Notes: generated by a model not told the origin, from the sequence alone. 64,000 nt of DNA from Mycobacterium sp. MBM (GCA_021648845.1 JAKJHY010000004.1:186001-250000), one strand, 5' to 3'. Counted from the first letter of the stretch, positions 1 through 9,688 are shown. Numbers and translations are program-made.

Positions 1-1
1 C

Positions 2-1477
2 TACTTCGCCGAGGTGATGGCGAACTCCCCCACTCGGATGCGGCCCGACTACGGGCTGGAGTTCCGCAGCCTTCACGTGGGCGAGGACGTCGAGTATCCG
101 GTGCGTGTCACCTTGGCCCACACCTCGGGTGAGCGTCAAGGCGAGCTGCGCACTGTAAAGGCCAAGTACGTCATCGGCGCCGACGGCGCCCGCAGCGCTG
201 TACGCGATTCCATCGGCTGTACACCCAAAGGCGACAAAGCGTTTCACGCATGGGGCGTGATGGATGCCCTCGCCGTGACCGACTTCCCCGATATCCGTAC
301 CAAGTGCGCCATACAGTCCGGCGCCGGGGGCAGCATTCTGCTCATCCCCCGTGAAGGCGGATTCCTGTTCCGAATGTATGTCGACCTGGGTGAGGTACCC
401 GAAGACGACAACGGCAACATCCGCAACACCAGCATCGAACAAATCGTTGCCCAGGCCAACGAGATCCTGCACCCGTATACCCTCGATGTCCGAAACGTCG
501 CCTGGCACAGCGTGTACGAGGTCGGACACCGAGTGACCGACCGATTCGATGATGTCCCGCCCGACGAGGTCGGCGTGCGATCGCCGCGCGTCTTCATCAC
601 CGGCGACGCGTGCCACACCCACAGCGCCAAAGCGGGTCAGGGCATGAACGTCTCCATGCAGGACGGGTTCAACCTCGCCTGGAAACTGGCCCATGTGCTG
701 GAAGGGCGCAGCCCCGAAACGCTGCTCGCCACCTACAGCAGCGAGCGTCAAGTGATCGCGCAGAACCTCATCGACTTCGACAAGCAGTGGTCGCATATGA
801 TGGCCAAGCGGCCCGAAGACTTCGAATCGCCCTCCGAACTGGAGGACTTCTACGTCAAGACCGCCGAATTCCCGGCCGGTTTCATGACGCAGTACACGCC
901 GTCGATGATCATCGCAGAGGCTACCCACCAGCAGCTCGCGGCGGGATTTCCCATCGGTAAGCGATTCAAGTCGGCGCCGGTAGTACGTGTCGCCGATGGC
1001 AACCCGGTCCATCTAGGGCACCATCACCGCGCCGATGGACGCTGGCGCATCTATGCTTTCGCCGCGCCGCGGGGAACCGCTGCGTTCGACGAGTGGGCGG
1101 ACTGGCTGGTCAATGCGCCGGAGTCGCCGGTGCTCGCCCACACGCCGAAGGACTCCGACATCGACAGCGTGTTCGACGTCAAGGTGATCTACCAGCGGGA
1201 TCACACGCAGGTTGACCTTGCGGCCGTGCCAACCGCGTTCCTTCCCAGGGTCGGCCCGTTGCACCTCGTCGACTACGAAAAGATCTATGCCGCCCAACCG
1301 GGAGCCGACATCTTCGAGGCACGCGAAATCGACCGCGGCGGCGCCGTGGTCGTCGTCCGGCCGGACCAGTATGTCGCGCATGTGCTCCCGCTGACCGCGA
1401 AAGCCGAACTGGCCGAGTTCTTCGCCGACGTCTTCATTCCTCAGCACACCACATACTCGTCAAAGGAGCCTGCATGA
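2..1477 (+). CDS. FAD-dependent aromatic ring hydroxylase (phenol 2-monooxygenase type), 5' truncated
   Basis: Group A flavoprotein monooxygenase that would use NAD(P)H, FAD and O2 to hydroxylate a phenolic ring in the cytoplasm. The frame is open from base 2, so the N-terminus with the first FAD-binding GxGxxG is outside the window. Visible are GADGARSAVR (DG fingerprint), GDACHTHSAKAGQGMN (GD motif, FAD ribityl binding) and a C-terminal thioredoxin-like domain of roughly 170 residues, which is typical of the phenol hydroxylase / 3-hydroxybenzoate 4-hydroxylase subclass. Its stop overlaps the next start (ATGA), so it is translationally coupled to the aldehyde dehydrogenase. The exact substrate cannot be read from sequence. 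Confidence 0.9.
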   Translation, partial: YFAEVMANSPTRMRPDYGLEFRSLHVGEDVEYPVRVTLAHTSGERQGELRTVKAKYVIGADGARSAVRDSIGCTPKGDKAFHAWGVMDALAVTDFPDIRTKCAIQSGAGGSILLIPREGGFLFRMYVDLGEVPEDDNGNIRNTSIEQIVAQANEILHPYTLDVRNVAWHSVYEVGHRVTDRFDDVPPDEVGVRSPRVFITGDACHTHSAKAGQGMNVSMQDGFNLAWKLAHVLEGRSPETLLATYSSERQVIAQNLIDFDKQWSHMMAKRPEDFESPSELEDFYVKTAEFPAGFMTQYTPSMIIAEATHQQLAAGFPIGKRFKSAPVVRVADGNPVHLGHHHRADGRWRIYAFAAPRGTAAFDEWADWLVNAPESPVLAHTPKDSDIDSVFDVKVIYQRDHTQVDLAAVPTAFLPRVGPLHLVDYEKIYAAQPGADIFEAREIDRGGAVVVVRPDQYVAHVLPLTAKAELAEFFADVFIPQHTTYSSKEPA

Positions 1478-2946
1478 CCGTCCTCCAGGATCGTGACCTG
1501 CTCGCCACCGTTCCCTGCGAACTCCTCATCGGCGGCACCTGGCAACCCTCGACCTCCGGTGCGACCCTGAGTGTCACCGATCCCGCAACCGGTGCGGTGA
1601 TCAAGGAGATCGCCGACGCCACGCCCGCCGACGGGCTGGCCGCCCTGCAGGCCGCCGACGACGCGGCAGAGCAGTGGGCCGGTACCAGCGCGCGTCGGCG
1701 TGCCGACATCCTGCGCGCTGCGTTCGATCTGGTGCAGGACCGCAAGGAAGACTTCGCCTGGCTGATGAGCCTGGAGATGGGCAAACCGCTGGCCGAAGCC
1801 CGCGGTGAGGTTGCCTACGGTGGCGAGTTCCTGCGCTGGTTCAGTGAGGAGGCGGTACGTGTGCAGGGCCGCTACGGGGCTAATCCCGAAGGCACCGGGC
1901 GCATGATCGTCACCCAACACCCAGTAGGGCCGTGCTTCCTGATCACACCGTGGAACTTCCCGCTGGCCATGGCGACTCGCAAGATCGCGCCCGCCCTGGC
2001 CGCGGGGTGCACGGTCGTGGTCAAGCCGGCCGCGCTCACGCCGTTGACCACCCTGTTGCTGGCCGATGTTCTGGTGCAGGCAGGTCTGCCCGACGGCGTG
2101 CTCAACGTCGTCACCACGTCGCAGTCCTCCGCGCTGTCCGCGCCGATCATCGCCGACCCTCGGCTGCGGAAGCTGTCCTTCACCGGTTCCACGCCGGTCG
2201 GTCAGAGGCTGCTCGAACAGGCCGCCAAGGGAGTGTTGAGAACATCGATGGAGTTGGGCGGCAACGCACCGTTCGTGGTCTTCGACGACGCCGACCTCGA
2301 CACGGCGGTCGAGGGCGCCATCGCGGCCAAGTTCCGCAACATCGGACAAGCCTGCACCGCGGCCAACCGCTTCATCGTCCACCGTTCTGTCGTCGACGAA
2401 TTCACGAGGCGAGTCACAGAAAGGGTCAATGAGTTCGTCGTCGGCCGCGGCACCGATCCGGGTGTGACGATCGGACCGCTGATCGATGAGAACGCCGTCG
2501 CCAAGGCCGAGGCGTTGGTCGCCGACGCGGTCGATCGAGGCGCCACGATCACCACCGGTGGGACACGCCTCGACGGGGCGGGCACGTTCTTCGCGCCGAC
2601 CGTTCTTGCCGATGTCGTCGTCGGCAGTGACATCCTGCGTGAGGAGATATTCGGCCCCGTCCTGGCCATCGCTGCGTTCGGCGACGAAGACGAAGCCGTG
2701 ACACTGGCCAACGACACCGAGTACGGCCTCGTCGCCTACGTGTACACCGAGGATATGCAGCGCGGCCAGCGCATGATCGAACGCATCAAGACTGGGATGA
2801 TGGGACTGAACATCGGTGTGGTCTCCAATGCCGCGGCACCGTTCGGCGGCTGGAAGCTGTCCGGCCTCGGACGAGAAGGCGGTGCCGAAGGTATCCACGA
2901 GTATCTGCAGACCAAATACACCCTGACGCCCAACCCCTTCGACTGA
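1474..2946 (+). CDS. NAD(P)+-dependent succinate-semialdehyde dehydrogenase family protein
   Basis: A 490-residue aldehyde dehydrogenase that oxidises an aldehyde (probably succinate semialdehyde or a similar omega-oxo acid) to the carboxylate. Motifs: PWNFPLA near residue 155, cofactor loop FTGSTPVG, ELGGNAPFVV with the general-base Glu, GQACTAANR with the catalytic Cys, EEIFGPVL, and the GabD-like C-terminus GREGGAEGIHEYLQTKY. Length is normal for the family. An RBS (AAAGGAG) lies about 6 nt before the ATG, inside the hydroxylase 3' end. Coupling to a ring hydroxylase suggests it handles an aldehyde released from ring cleavage, but no ring-cleavage dioxygenase is visible. Confidence 0.92.
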   Translation: MTVLQDRDLLATVPCELLIGGTWQPSTSGATLSVTDPATGAVIKEIADATPADGLAALQAADDAAEQWAGTSARRRADILRAAFDLVQDRKEDFAWLMSLEMGKPLAEARGEVAYGGEFLRWFSEEAVRVQGRYGANPEGTGRMIVTQHPVGPCFLITPWNFPLAMATRKIAPALAAGCTVVVKPAALTPLTTLLLADVLVQAGLPDGVLNVVTTSQSSALSAPIIADPRLRKLSFTGSTPVGQRLLEQAAKGVLRTSMELGGNAPFVVFDDADLDTAVEGAIAAKFRNIGQACTAANRFIVHRSVVDEFTRRVTERVNEFVVGRGTDPGVTIGPLIDENAVAKAEALVADAVDRGATITTGGTRLDGAGTFFAPTVLADVVVGSDILREEIFGPVLAIAAFGDEDEAVTLANDTEYGLVAYVYTEDMQRGQRMIERIKTGMMGLNIGVVSNAAAPFGGWKLSGLGREGGAEGIHEYLQTKYTLTPNPFD

Positions 2947-2991
2947 CCGAGGCCAGCAGATCCAGGCGCGACACGTAAAGCTGGTCAACTA

Positions 2992-3570
2992 GTGTGTGAC
3001 GGCGTGTCCGACGATCTCTGGGCGGCTGCCACCCGTCACCCCTTCCTCGACGCGGTGCGCGACGGCGCCATCACCGATGAGGCGTTCGACCGGTGGCTGA
3101 GTCAGGACGCGCTGTTCGTCGCCGATCTGCTCACCTTCCAGGCTCGGCTGCTGGCTCGCGCACCGCGGGACGGACAAGGCGCGATCGCCGGTGGATGTGT
3201 CGCGCTGGTCGCCGAACTCGACTGGTTCCAAGAGCAGGCATCGCGGCGCGGTGTCGATCTGGAGGTGCCCCCGCTGCCCACGACATTGCGCTACCGCGCA
3301 TTGCTGCGGCGCCTGGACGACGAGCCGTATCCGGCCGCCGTCACCGCGCTCTGGGTGATCGAGCGGGTGTACCTACTCGGCTGGACCTCCGCGATCTCGG
3401 CGACGTCGCCGTTCGGTGAGTTCATCGAACACTGGACCGTCCCTGAGTTTGCCGCCTATGTCGAGGCGCTCGGCGAGCTGGCCGTCGCCGACGAGCATCG
3501 CGAACTCGTCGACGAGGTGCTTCGGCTCGAGGTGGACTTCTGGAACATGGCCTGGGAGCCGGCGTCGTGA
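2992..3570 (+). CDS. TenA/thiaminase-2-like protein, Glu-type (TenA_E)
   Basis: All-helical heme-oxygenase-fold protein of 192 residues (GTG start; an in-frame GTG at 3004 is equally possible). It shares the TenA layout with its neighbour: HPF near the start, LSQDA, a central acidic LVAELDWF segment and a C-terminal LRLEVDFWN segment. At the position where classical TenA has the catalytic Cys (PCxxLY) this protein has Glu (VIERVYLLGW), which is the hallmark of the TenA_E class. TenA_E proteins salvage the pyrimidine moiety of thiamin (aminohydrolase, sometimes deformylase). The stop overlaps the next gene by 4 nt, so the two TenA proteins are likely co-translated. Assignment to TenA is solid; the reaction is inferred. 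Confidence 0.8.
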   Translation: MCDGVSDDLWAAATRHPFLDAVRDGAITDEAFDRWLSQDALFVADLLTFQARLLARAPRDGQGAIAGGCVALVAELDWFQEQASRRGVDLEVPPLPTTLRYRALLRRLDDEPYPAAVTALWVIERVYLLGWTSAISATSPFGEFIEHWTVPEFAAYVEALGELAVADEHRELVDEVLRLEVDFWNMAWEPAS

Positions 3571-4187
3571 GTCTGTCGAGCCGGCTCTGGGCCGCCAACG
3601 CCGATATCGTCTCCGACGTGCTGGCCAATCCGTTCGTCCGGGGAATCGGGGACGGCAGCCTGTCCCGCGAACGGTTCGCCGGTTACCTCGCCCAGGACGC
3701 GTTCTTCCTCGAATCCTTTGCCCGCGCTTACGCTTTCGCGTTGGTGCGCAGCCCCGATACCGCGACCCTGCTGACCTTCGCCGACCTGCTCGCCGGTGTG
3801 CGCGAGGAACTGGGCCTGCATGCTTCCTACGCGGCGCAGTGGGGTATCGACATGGCCGGGGTGCGTCCCGCCGCAGCGACATTGGCCTACACCGAATTTC
3901 TGCTGGCCACCGCGTCCACCGGCCAGATCGGCGTCATCTGTGCCGCGATGACCCCGTGCATGCGCCTGTACGCACATATCGGCTCCGCGCTGGACGCGGC
4001 CACCGCAGGCCAGTACAGCCAGTGGGTGCAGACCTACGCAGATCCGGGTTTCGACGACATCGCGACGCTGTTGGAGCGTCTGCTCGACGAGCACGGCGAG
4101 GACACGCCCGCGGTGCGCGACGCCTACCGACGCGCGATGCAACTGGAACTACAGTTCTTCAGCGCAGCGTACGACGCGCAGATGTGA
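3567..4187 (+). CDS. TenA family aminopyrimidine aminohydrolase / thiaminase II, Cys-type
   Basis: A 206-residue TenA protein (GTG start overlapping the previous stop as GTGA). The family hydrolyses 4-amino-5-aminomethyl-2-methylpyrimidine to HMP in thiamin salvage, or cleaves thiamin. Visible are HASY in the first half, the catalytic Cys in AAMTPCMRLYAHIG, and C-terminal ELQFFSAAYD carrying the conserved acidic/aromatic residues. The pairing of a Cys-type and a Glu-type TenA after a flavin hydroxylase and an aldehyde dehydrogenase is unusual; no thi biosynthesis gene and no obvious THI-box leader is visible in the window. Confidence 0.88.
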   Translation: MSLSSRLWAANADIVSDVLANPFVRGIGDGSLSRERFAGYLAQDAFFLESFARAYAFALVRSPDTATLLTFADLLAGVREELGLHASYAAQWGIDMAGVRPAAATLAYTEFLLATASTGQIGVICAAMTPCMRLYAHIGSALDAATAGQYSQWVQTYADPGFDDIATLLERLLDEHGEDTPAVRDAYRRAMQLELQFFSAAYDAQM

Positions 4188-4200
4188 ATCCTGGGTGTCC

Positions 4201-4770
4201 TCAGCCCCCGGCGACCGCAGCCGTGGTCATGGCGTCGAGAAGCGCATCACAAAACGCGGGCAGATCATCGGGAGTCCGGCTGGTGATCAGGTTGCCGTCG
4301 ACCACGACTTCCTGATCCACGACGGTGGCACCGGCATTGCGCAGGTCGGTACGTAGGCTCGGATAGGACGTGACGGTGCGGCCCTTGGCCACACCCGCCT
4401 CGACGAGAGTCCACGGGCCGTGACAGATGACGGCGACCGGGCGGCCGGATTGGACGAAATCGCGCACGAACGCCACGGCGGCCTCGTCGGATCTCAATTT
4501 GTCGGCGTTCACCGTGCCGCCGGGGATGACCAGTGCGTCGTATGCGTCGGTGGTGGCGTCGCCGAGAACCTTGTCGACCGATGCCGTGCCGGCCGGGTCG
4601 AGGTCGTGATCGCGCATCTCGATCTCTCCGGGGTGCAACGAGAGCAGTTCGCTGCGCGCGCCCGCCCTGTGCACCGCCGCGCGCGGCTCCTCGAGCTCGA
4701 GGCGTTCGACTCCGTCGGCGGCCAGGATGGCGACCGTCTTGCCGTTCAGCTGGGGTGTCGTGTCACTCAT
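4201..4770 (-). CDS. DJ-1/PfpI family protein
   Basis: A 189-residue class I glutamine-amidotransferase-like protein. The nucleophile elbow VICHGPW contains the conserved Cys followed by His, and the early Glu (RLELEEP) aligns with the acidic partner of PfpI proteins. Family members act as glyoxalase III/protease-like stress proteins; the physiological substrate is unknown. The start chosen is the ATG at 4770 (MSDTTPQLNGK), because sequence upstream in the same frame is only an open GC-rich extension. It converges on the TenA operon and is divergent from the TetR gene at 4901. Confidence 0.88.
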   Translation of the reverse strand: MSDTTPQLNGKTVAILAADGVERLELEEPRAAVHRAGARSELLSLHPGEIEMRDHDLDPAGTASVDKVLGDATTDAYDALVIPGGTVNADKLRSDEAAVAFVRDFVQSGRPVAVICHGPWTLVEAGVAKGRTVTSYPSLRTDLRNAGATVVDQEVVVDGNLITSRTPDDLPAFCDALLDAMTTAAVAGG

Positions 4771-4900
4771 GCTCAGGGGGTTTCCGCGAAGCGGTCTGCA
4801 CAAACACGCGACGCCGGGGCCGACGAGTCGACACCGGATACGGGCCTCGGGACGCGCAGTAGGGTTGACGGCGGCGCAAGCGTAGGGAAACGGAGCGGAT

Positions 4901-5503
4901 ATGGCGGTGGCCAACGGGCCTTCGGTGCGCGAGACGAAGCGGCTGCAGACACGGGAGCGGCTGCTGGGCGCGGCGGTGGCCGAGTTCAAGCGGTCCGGTA
5001 TGGCCGAGGCCGATGTCGCCGCGATCGTCGCCGCCGCCGGGGTGGCGCACGGCACGTTCTTCTTTCACTTCCCCACCAAAGAGCACGTTCTGCTCGAGCT
5101 GGAGAAGCGCGAGGAGGACCGGATGGCCAAGCAGTTCGGTCGCTATCTCGACGAGGGCCATGACCTGGAATCGGCGCTGTTGGAAGCCGTGCGCCTGGTA
5201 TTGGGGCTGGAGCGCAGACTCGGAGCGGTCTTGTTCAAGGATTTTCTGGCGTTGCATTTCTCCCAGAGCAGACCCAAGTCCGAAGATGGCGGTGATCATT
5301 CTCTGGTGGTGCTCGTGGCTCAGCGCATCGAGCAGGCCCGCTCACAGGGCGAGGTCGACCCGGACGTGCAGCCGATGAACAGTGCAGTGTTCTTTCTGCT
5401 GTGTCTGTATGCGCTGGCGATCACCACCGATGATCCGATGCGCCGCGATCTTCTCGACGATCTGGTCACGCGCACCCTGCGCAGCGTCGCCATCGCGAGC
5501 TGA
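4901..5503 (+). CDS. TetR/AcrR family transcriptional regulator
   Basis: A 200-residue regulator with an N-terminal helix-turn-helix (about residues 13-58, with VAAIVAAAGVAHGTFFFHF as recognition region) and a helical ligand domain. It is divergent from the PfpI gene with a 130-nt gap, so it probably controls itself and that gene, or the catabolic genes on either side. The ligand is unknown. No clear palindrome was found in the gap. Confidence 0.9.
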   Translation: MAVANGPSVRETKRLQTRERLLGAAVAEFKRSGMAEADVAAIVAAAGVAHGTFFFHFPTKEHVLLELEKREEDRMAKQFGRYLDEGHDLESALLEAVRLVLGLERRLGAVLFKDFLALHFSQSRPKSEDGGDHSLVVLVAQRIEQARSQGEVDPDVQPMNSAVFFLLCLYALAITTDDPMRRDLLDDLVTRTLRSVAIAS

Positions 5504-5578
5504 GCGTCGTCAGGTATTGAGCCTCACCGCGAATCAGTGGGCCGACGTCGGCCGATGCCATGTCGCGCGAGAGCTCTG

Positions 5579-6331
5579 CTAGAACTGCACACCGCGGGTC
5601 AGTGCACCGTCGACGAGCAGATTGGTGCCGGTGATGAAACTCGCTGCACCGCTGGACAGGAACACCACCGCATTGGCCACTTCCTGCGGAGTGGCCATCC
5701 GGCCGGTCGGGTTGAGTGCCAGCGCGGTGGCGAACAGCTCCGGGTTGTTCTGCTCGATGGACGGCCACACCCCGCCGGGAAAGTAGGTGTTGCCCGGGCT
5801 GACGGTGTTGGCGCGCACACCCTTTGCGGCGAGCTGATGGGCCAGCCCCTGCGTGTAGTGGATGATTGCGGCCTTCATGGTGCCGTACGGCCCGGCCGCG
5901 AAGTCGACCTCACGTCCGGACACACTGGAGATTGTCACGATCGATCCGGCGCCGGACGCCTCCAGGTGTGGCAGTGCGGCGTCCACGAGGCCGACGGTTC
6001 CCATCAGGTCGACCTCGAAGCTGGTCCGCCAGTTCTCCGCGGACTCCGGGATGGCAAGCGCGCTGACATTGGCGACGACACCGTCCAGGCCGCCGAATGC
6101 ATCGGCGGTGGCGTCCACCCATGCCGCCAACGCGGCGGTGGCTCCCACGTCGACCGCGGATCCCAGCGCACTGTTGCCGAGTTCCTCCTGTGCCCGCGCG
6201 ACGTCCTCGGAGGTGCGCGCGCAGAACGCGACGGTAGCGCCTTCGGCGATCAGGCCTTGCACCACCGCCCGTCCGATGCCGCGGGTGCCGCCGGTGACCG
6301 CGAAGCGTTTGCCGCTGAGTCCAAGATCCAT
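5579..6331 (-). CDS. SDR family NAD(P)-dependent oxidoreductase
   Basis: A 250-residue classical short-chain dehydrogenase. Cofactor motif TGGTRGIG near residue 14, VxNVSA (NNAG-equivalent) near 90, catalytic Ser in ISSVSG, and YGTMK supplying Tyr and Lys. The ATG at 6331 gives the usual N-terminus (MDLGLSGKRFAVTGG). It is the last gene of a minus-strand run starting at 10293, 11 nt after the acetamidase stop, so most likely co-transcribed. It would oxidise or reduce a hydroxyl/keto intermediate of the same pathway; the substrate is not predictable. Confidence 0.92.
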   Translation of the reverse strand: MDLGLSGKRFAVTGGTRGIGRAVVQGLIAEGATVAFCARTSEDVARAQEELGNSALGSAVDVGATAALAAWVDATADAFGGLDGVVANVSALAIPESAENWRTSFEVDLMGTVGLVDAALPHLEASGAGSIVTISSVSGREVDFAAGPYGTMKAAIIHYTQGLAHQLAAKGVRANTVSPGNTYFPGGVWPSIEQNNPELFATALALNPTGRMATPQEVANAVVFLSSGAASFITGTNLLVDGALTRGVQF

Positions 6332-6342
6332 GAAGGGCCTTC

Positions 6343-7356
6343 CTAGTATGTGATGGTGCCTAATGATGTTGCCGCCGAACGTAGTTCGGCGTGCACACCG
6401 CCGTAGGCCGGGGCGCTTGGCAGCAGTCGCTTGTCGATCTTGGTCACCGCACTGTAATTGGTGTCCACCACGTTGGCGATCGGCGCCAGCGAGATCTGGG
6501 TGAGCAGCTGGTAGGCGTCGAGTCGATCCAGCCCGTACAACTCGCCCAACCAGGTGATCATCTCGACCTGTCCCGCCCGCCACGCCTCCTCCAGGGGGCG
6601 GCCGGAGCCTATGCACATCAGGTGGGTATCGGTTTCCAGTCGCGGCCAGGCGGGGCCGCCACCCTTGATCAGTTCGACGATCACCGTCACGTTCATCGCG
6701 CCCTCGACCGCGGTGCCGCACGACTCGCCCTCGCCCTGGCGGTAGTGCCCGTCGCCGAGCGAGAACAGTGCACCGGGCACATTGACCCCCAGGTAGCAGG
6801 TGGCGCCGGTGGTCATCTCCGGGGTGTCCATGTTGCCGCCGAACACGTCGGGCACCAGCGAGGTGCGGACCTCCCGGCGCGCGGGAGCGACGCCGACGGT
6901 CCCGAGCATGGGGTTCGCGGGTAGAGCCACCTCGAAATTGGAACCCTTCGCCGAGAACCCGACCGTCCTTGTCGCCGAGTCGTATTCGTAGATCCATGTC
7001 CGTTCGGGCAGCGGATCTTGCAGGGTCGGGTTGACCGGCACGCTGGTCAACCCGCCGAAAAACGGAATCAGCGTCGATGCACCCCAACCGCGCGCCGGCG
7101 TGAGGTCGACAAGGTGCACGGCCAAGGTGTCGCCGGGTTCGGCGCCCTCGATCCAGAAGGGCCCGGTCTGCGGATTGAGGTCCTCGGTGTCCAGCGCGCT
7201 GCTGGCGATATCGTCGGCACTGGTGATGCGGCCCCCGTAGGCGTCCTCGGTCCACAGCGTGAGCGCCGTCGGCGCCTTGATCCGCAGTACCGGCTCGGCG
7301 CCGCCGAAGGTGAACGCGAACTGGTCGGGCGTCGGGACGAAGGTGACGTGGTCCAT
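6343..7356 (-). CDS. acetamidase/formamidase family protein
   Basis: A 337-residue FmdA/AmdA family amide hydrolase that releases ammonia from formamide, acetamide or related short amides. Visible family features are the N-terminal beta segment with EGAEPGDTLAVHLVDL, GGNMDTPEMTTGATCYLGV (metal/active-site region) and GDGHYRQGEGESCGTAVE. The ATG at 7356 is preceded by a 41-nt gap to the hydroxyacid oxidase. Position in an operon with an FMN oxidase and an SDR suggests that an amide is produced during breakdown of a nitrogen-containing compound (inference). Confidence 0.92.
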   Translation of the reverse strand: MDHVTFVPTPDQFAFTFGGAEPVLRIKAPTALTLWTEDAYGGRITSADDIASSALDTEDLNPQTGPFWIEGAEPGDTLAVHLVDLTPARGWGASTLIPFFGGLTSVPVNPTLQDPLPERTWIYEYDSATRTVGFSAKGSNFEVALPANPMLGTVGVAPARREVRTSLVPDVFGGNMDTPEMTTGATCYLGVNVPGALFSLGDGHYRQGEGESCGTAVEGAMNVTVIVELIKGGGPAWPRLETDTHLMCIGSGRPLEEAWRAGQVEMITWLGELYGLDRLDAYQLLTQISLAPIANVVDTNYSAVTKIDKRLLPSAPAYGGVHAELRSAATSLGTITY

Positions 7357-7397
7357 CAAGTCATCCTGGTCGCATCGGCTCCCGGCCGCCACCCGAA

Positions 7398-8630
7398 CTA
7401 GATCTGCCGGGGCACCAACCGCTGCAGCTGCGTGACGTGCTCGGGTGCCAGCTCGTCGAGCGAGGCGACACCGAGCAGCCGCATGGTGCGGGTGATCTGC
7501 TCGGAGAGGATCTCGATCATCCGGTCCACGCCGGCCTCCCCGCCGGCCATCAGCCCGTACAGGTAGGCGCGCCCGACCAGGGTGAAGCGGGCACCCAGCG
7601 CGATGGAGGCGACGATATCGGCGCCGGACATGATGCCGGTGTCGAGGATGATCTCGGTTCGGTCGCCCACCTTCGGCGCCACCTGCGGCAACAGATGGAA
7701 CGGAATGGGCGCCCGATCGAGTTGGCGCCCACCGTGGTTGGACAACACGATGCCGTCCACGCCGAGATCGGTGACGGCTTGTGCATCGGCTACGGTCTGG
7801 ATGCCCTTGACCACCAACTTGCCCGGCCACTGGGATTTGATCCACGCCAGATCCTCGAACGTCACCGTCGGATCGAACATGCTGTCCAGCAACTCGGCGA
7901 CGGTGCCCGACCAGCGGTCCAGGGAGGCGAATGCCAGCGGCTCGGTGGTCAGGAGGTCGATCCACCAGTGCGGCCGGGGAATCGCGTCGAGCACGGTTTT
8001 CGCTGTGAGTGCGGGCGGGATGGACATCCCGTTGCGCTTGTCACGCAGTCGGGCGCCTGCCACCGGGACGTCGACGGTGACCAGCAGTGTGTCGTAGCCG
8101 GCAGCGGCGGCGCGCTCCACGAGTGCCATCGAGCGGTCCCGGTCCTTCCACATGTACAGCTGGAACCAGTTGCGGCCGTGCGGGTTGGCGGCCTTGACAT
8201 CCTCGATGGACGCCGTGCCCATGGTGGACACCGAGAACGGGATGCCGGCGCGGGCGGCGGCCCGAGCGCCCGCGTATTCGCCTTCGGTCTGCATCATCCG
8301 GGTGAAACCGGTGGGTGCGATGCCGAACGGCAACTCGGAGGGGCCGCCGAGAATCGTGGCGCTGGTGTCGACCGTGGAGACGTCACGCAGGATCGCCGGG
8401 TGGAACTCGACGTCCTGGAACGCCTGCCGGGCCCGGGCCAGCGACAACTCGGCCTCCGCGGAGCCATCCGTGTAGTCGAACGCGGCCCTCGGGGTGCGGC
8501 GTTTGGCGATTGCGCGCAGATCCTCGATGGTCAGTGCGGCCGACAGCCGGCGGGTACGGGCATTCAGTTCCGGCTTCTTGAACTGTATAAGCGGGGCGAG
8601 ATCGGCGACCTTGGGGATGCGGCGTTTCAT
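7398..8630 (-). CDS. lldD2: FMN-dependent alpha-hydroxy-acid oxidase/dehydrogenase (L-lactate dehydrogenase LldD2-like)
   Basis: A 410-residue member of the FMN-dependent (S)-2-hydroxyacid oxidising family, which converts L-lactate or another 2-hydroxy acid to the keto acid. Visible are [43 protein letters not shown] (flavin Lys), SNHGGRQLD with the catalytic His and substrate-binding Arg, and [11 protein letters not shown] (phosphate binding). It closely resembles what I recall of M. tuberculosis LldD2 (Rv1872c). Start ATG at 8630; an upstream in-frame start at 8657 would add nine residues. It sits downstream of a LacI gene, so in this organism it may serve the local operon and not general lactate use. 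Confidence 0.88.
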   Translation of the reverse strand: MKRRIPKVADLAPLIQFKKPELNARTRRLSAALTIEDLRAIAKRRTPRAAFDYTDGSAEAELSLARARQAFQDVEFHPAILRDVSTVDTSATILGGPSELPFGIAPTGFTRMMQTEGEYAGARAAARAGIPFSVSTMGTASIEDVKAANPHGRNWFQLYMWKDRDRSMALVERAAAAGYDTLLVTVDVPVAGARLRDKRNGMSIPPALTAKTVLDAIPRPHWWIDLLTTEPLAFASLDRWSGTVAELLDSMFDPTVTFEDLAWIKSQWPGKLVVKGIQTVADAQAVTDLGVDGIVLSNHGGRQLDRAPIPFHLLPQVAPKVGDRTEIILDTGIMSGADIVASIALGARFTLVGRAYLYGLMAGGEAGVDRMIEILSEQITRTMRLLGVASLDELAPEHVTQLQRLVPRQI

Positions 8631-8686
8631 GGCCGAAACTCCTTCACTGTGCTGCATTGCTGCCCCGACCGTACCCGTGTGCGGGT

Positions 8687-9688
8687 TCAGGATTGGGTCG
8701 AGCGTCGTGTCGCCAACTCGGGTGCGAACAGGACATGGTGGGGGTGGCGGCCGGCATGTTCGGTGGCTGCGATGAGTAAATCAATTGCAGTGCTGCCGAT
8801 TTCGATGCTGGGTTGGCGCACTGATGTCAACGGCACCACGGCGGAGCGGGCGAACTCGATATCGTCATAACCCACCAGGGCGATGTCACCGGGCACCGTG
8901 ACATCGCCGGCCAGGGCCAGCGCCTGGAGCATCCCGATGGCCACCAGATCGTTCGCGCAGAAGATGCCGTCGGGCCGCTGCGCTGCCGGACGACCGCGGA
9001 TCTGCTCGGCCACCGCGCGGCCGCAGAGTACCGTCAGCGCCGGTGTGGAGATGACCTCCAGTTCGGCATCGGGCACGTGCCGCAGCGCGTTTCGAGCGCC
9101 CTGCAGACGATCGCGGACCTGGCGCAGTTCGGGCGGCCCGCCGACAAAGGCGATCCGTCGCCGCCCTATCGCGGCGAGATGCTCCGCGGCCAGCGTGCCT
9201 CCGGCGATATCGTCGACCGCGACCGAATCGAAATCGGTGCCCGACCCGTCACGGTCGACGAGGACGACGGGGGTGCCGCGCCGACGCAGCGCCGCCAAGC
9301 GGTCGAAGTCGTCGCCGACAGGGGAGACGAGCAACCCGAACACCCGCTGCTCGTCGAATGCGTCGATGTAGGACCGCTCGCGCTGCGGGTCGTCGTCGGA
9401 GGTGCCCAACAACACCATCAGGTTGTGTTCGGCGGCTCGTGCCCCGGCGCCACGGGCGATATCGGTGAAGAACGGGTTGCCGACATCGAGCAGCACCAGG
9501 CCGACACTGCGCGACCGCCCCGCCTTGAGTTGCCGGGCGGCGTCGTTGCGGACGAACCCGAGTTCGTCGATGGCGGCTTGCACTCGTGCGACGGTGGCCG
9601 GGGACACCTTGTCGGGGGAGTTGAGGACATTGGACACCGTCCCGACCGACACCGACGCCGCCGCGGCGACCTCGCGAATGCTCACCAT
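8687..9688 (-). CDS. LacI family transcriptional regulator
   Basis: A 333-residue LacI/GalR repressor. The N-terminus [20 protein letters not shown] is a canonical LacI helix-turn-helix, followed by the hinge and a periplasmic-binding-protein-like effector domain ([32 protein letters not shown]). Its start overlaps the end of the upstream TetR gene by 7 nt, so the two regulators are co-translated, and it precedes the hydroxyacid oxidase by 56 nt. LacI proteins usually bind sugars or small polar ligands; here the neighbours are oxidative catabolic enzymes. Confidence 0.94.
   Translation of the reverse strand: MVSIREVAAAASVSVGTVSNVLNSPDKVSPATVARVQAAIDELGFVRNDAARQLKAGRSRSVGLVLLDVGNPFFTDIARGAGARAAEHNLMVLLGTSDDDPQRERSYIDAFDEQRVFGLLVSPVGDDFDRLAALRRRGTPVVLVDRDGSGTDFDSVAVDDIAGGTLAAEHLAAIGRRRIAFVGGPPELRQVRDRLQGARNALRHVPDAELEVISTPALTVLCGRAVAEQIRGRPAAQRPDGIFCANDLVAIGMLQALALAGDVTVPGDIALVGYDDIEFARSAVVPLTSVRQPSIEIGSTAIDLLIAATEHAGRHPHHVLFAPELATRRSTQS

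Noticed and set aside
1441..2988. 515-codon minus-strand frame over the aldehyde dehydrogenase
   Set aside because: Same high-GC shadow effect; the plus strand has full ALDH motifs and an RBS.
5579..7255. 558-codon frame joining the SDR with sequence upstream, resembling a fusion
   Set aside because: The upstream part is an out-of-frame reading of the acetamidase gene; the real SDR starts at 6331 with a normal N-terminus.
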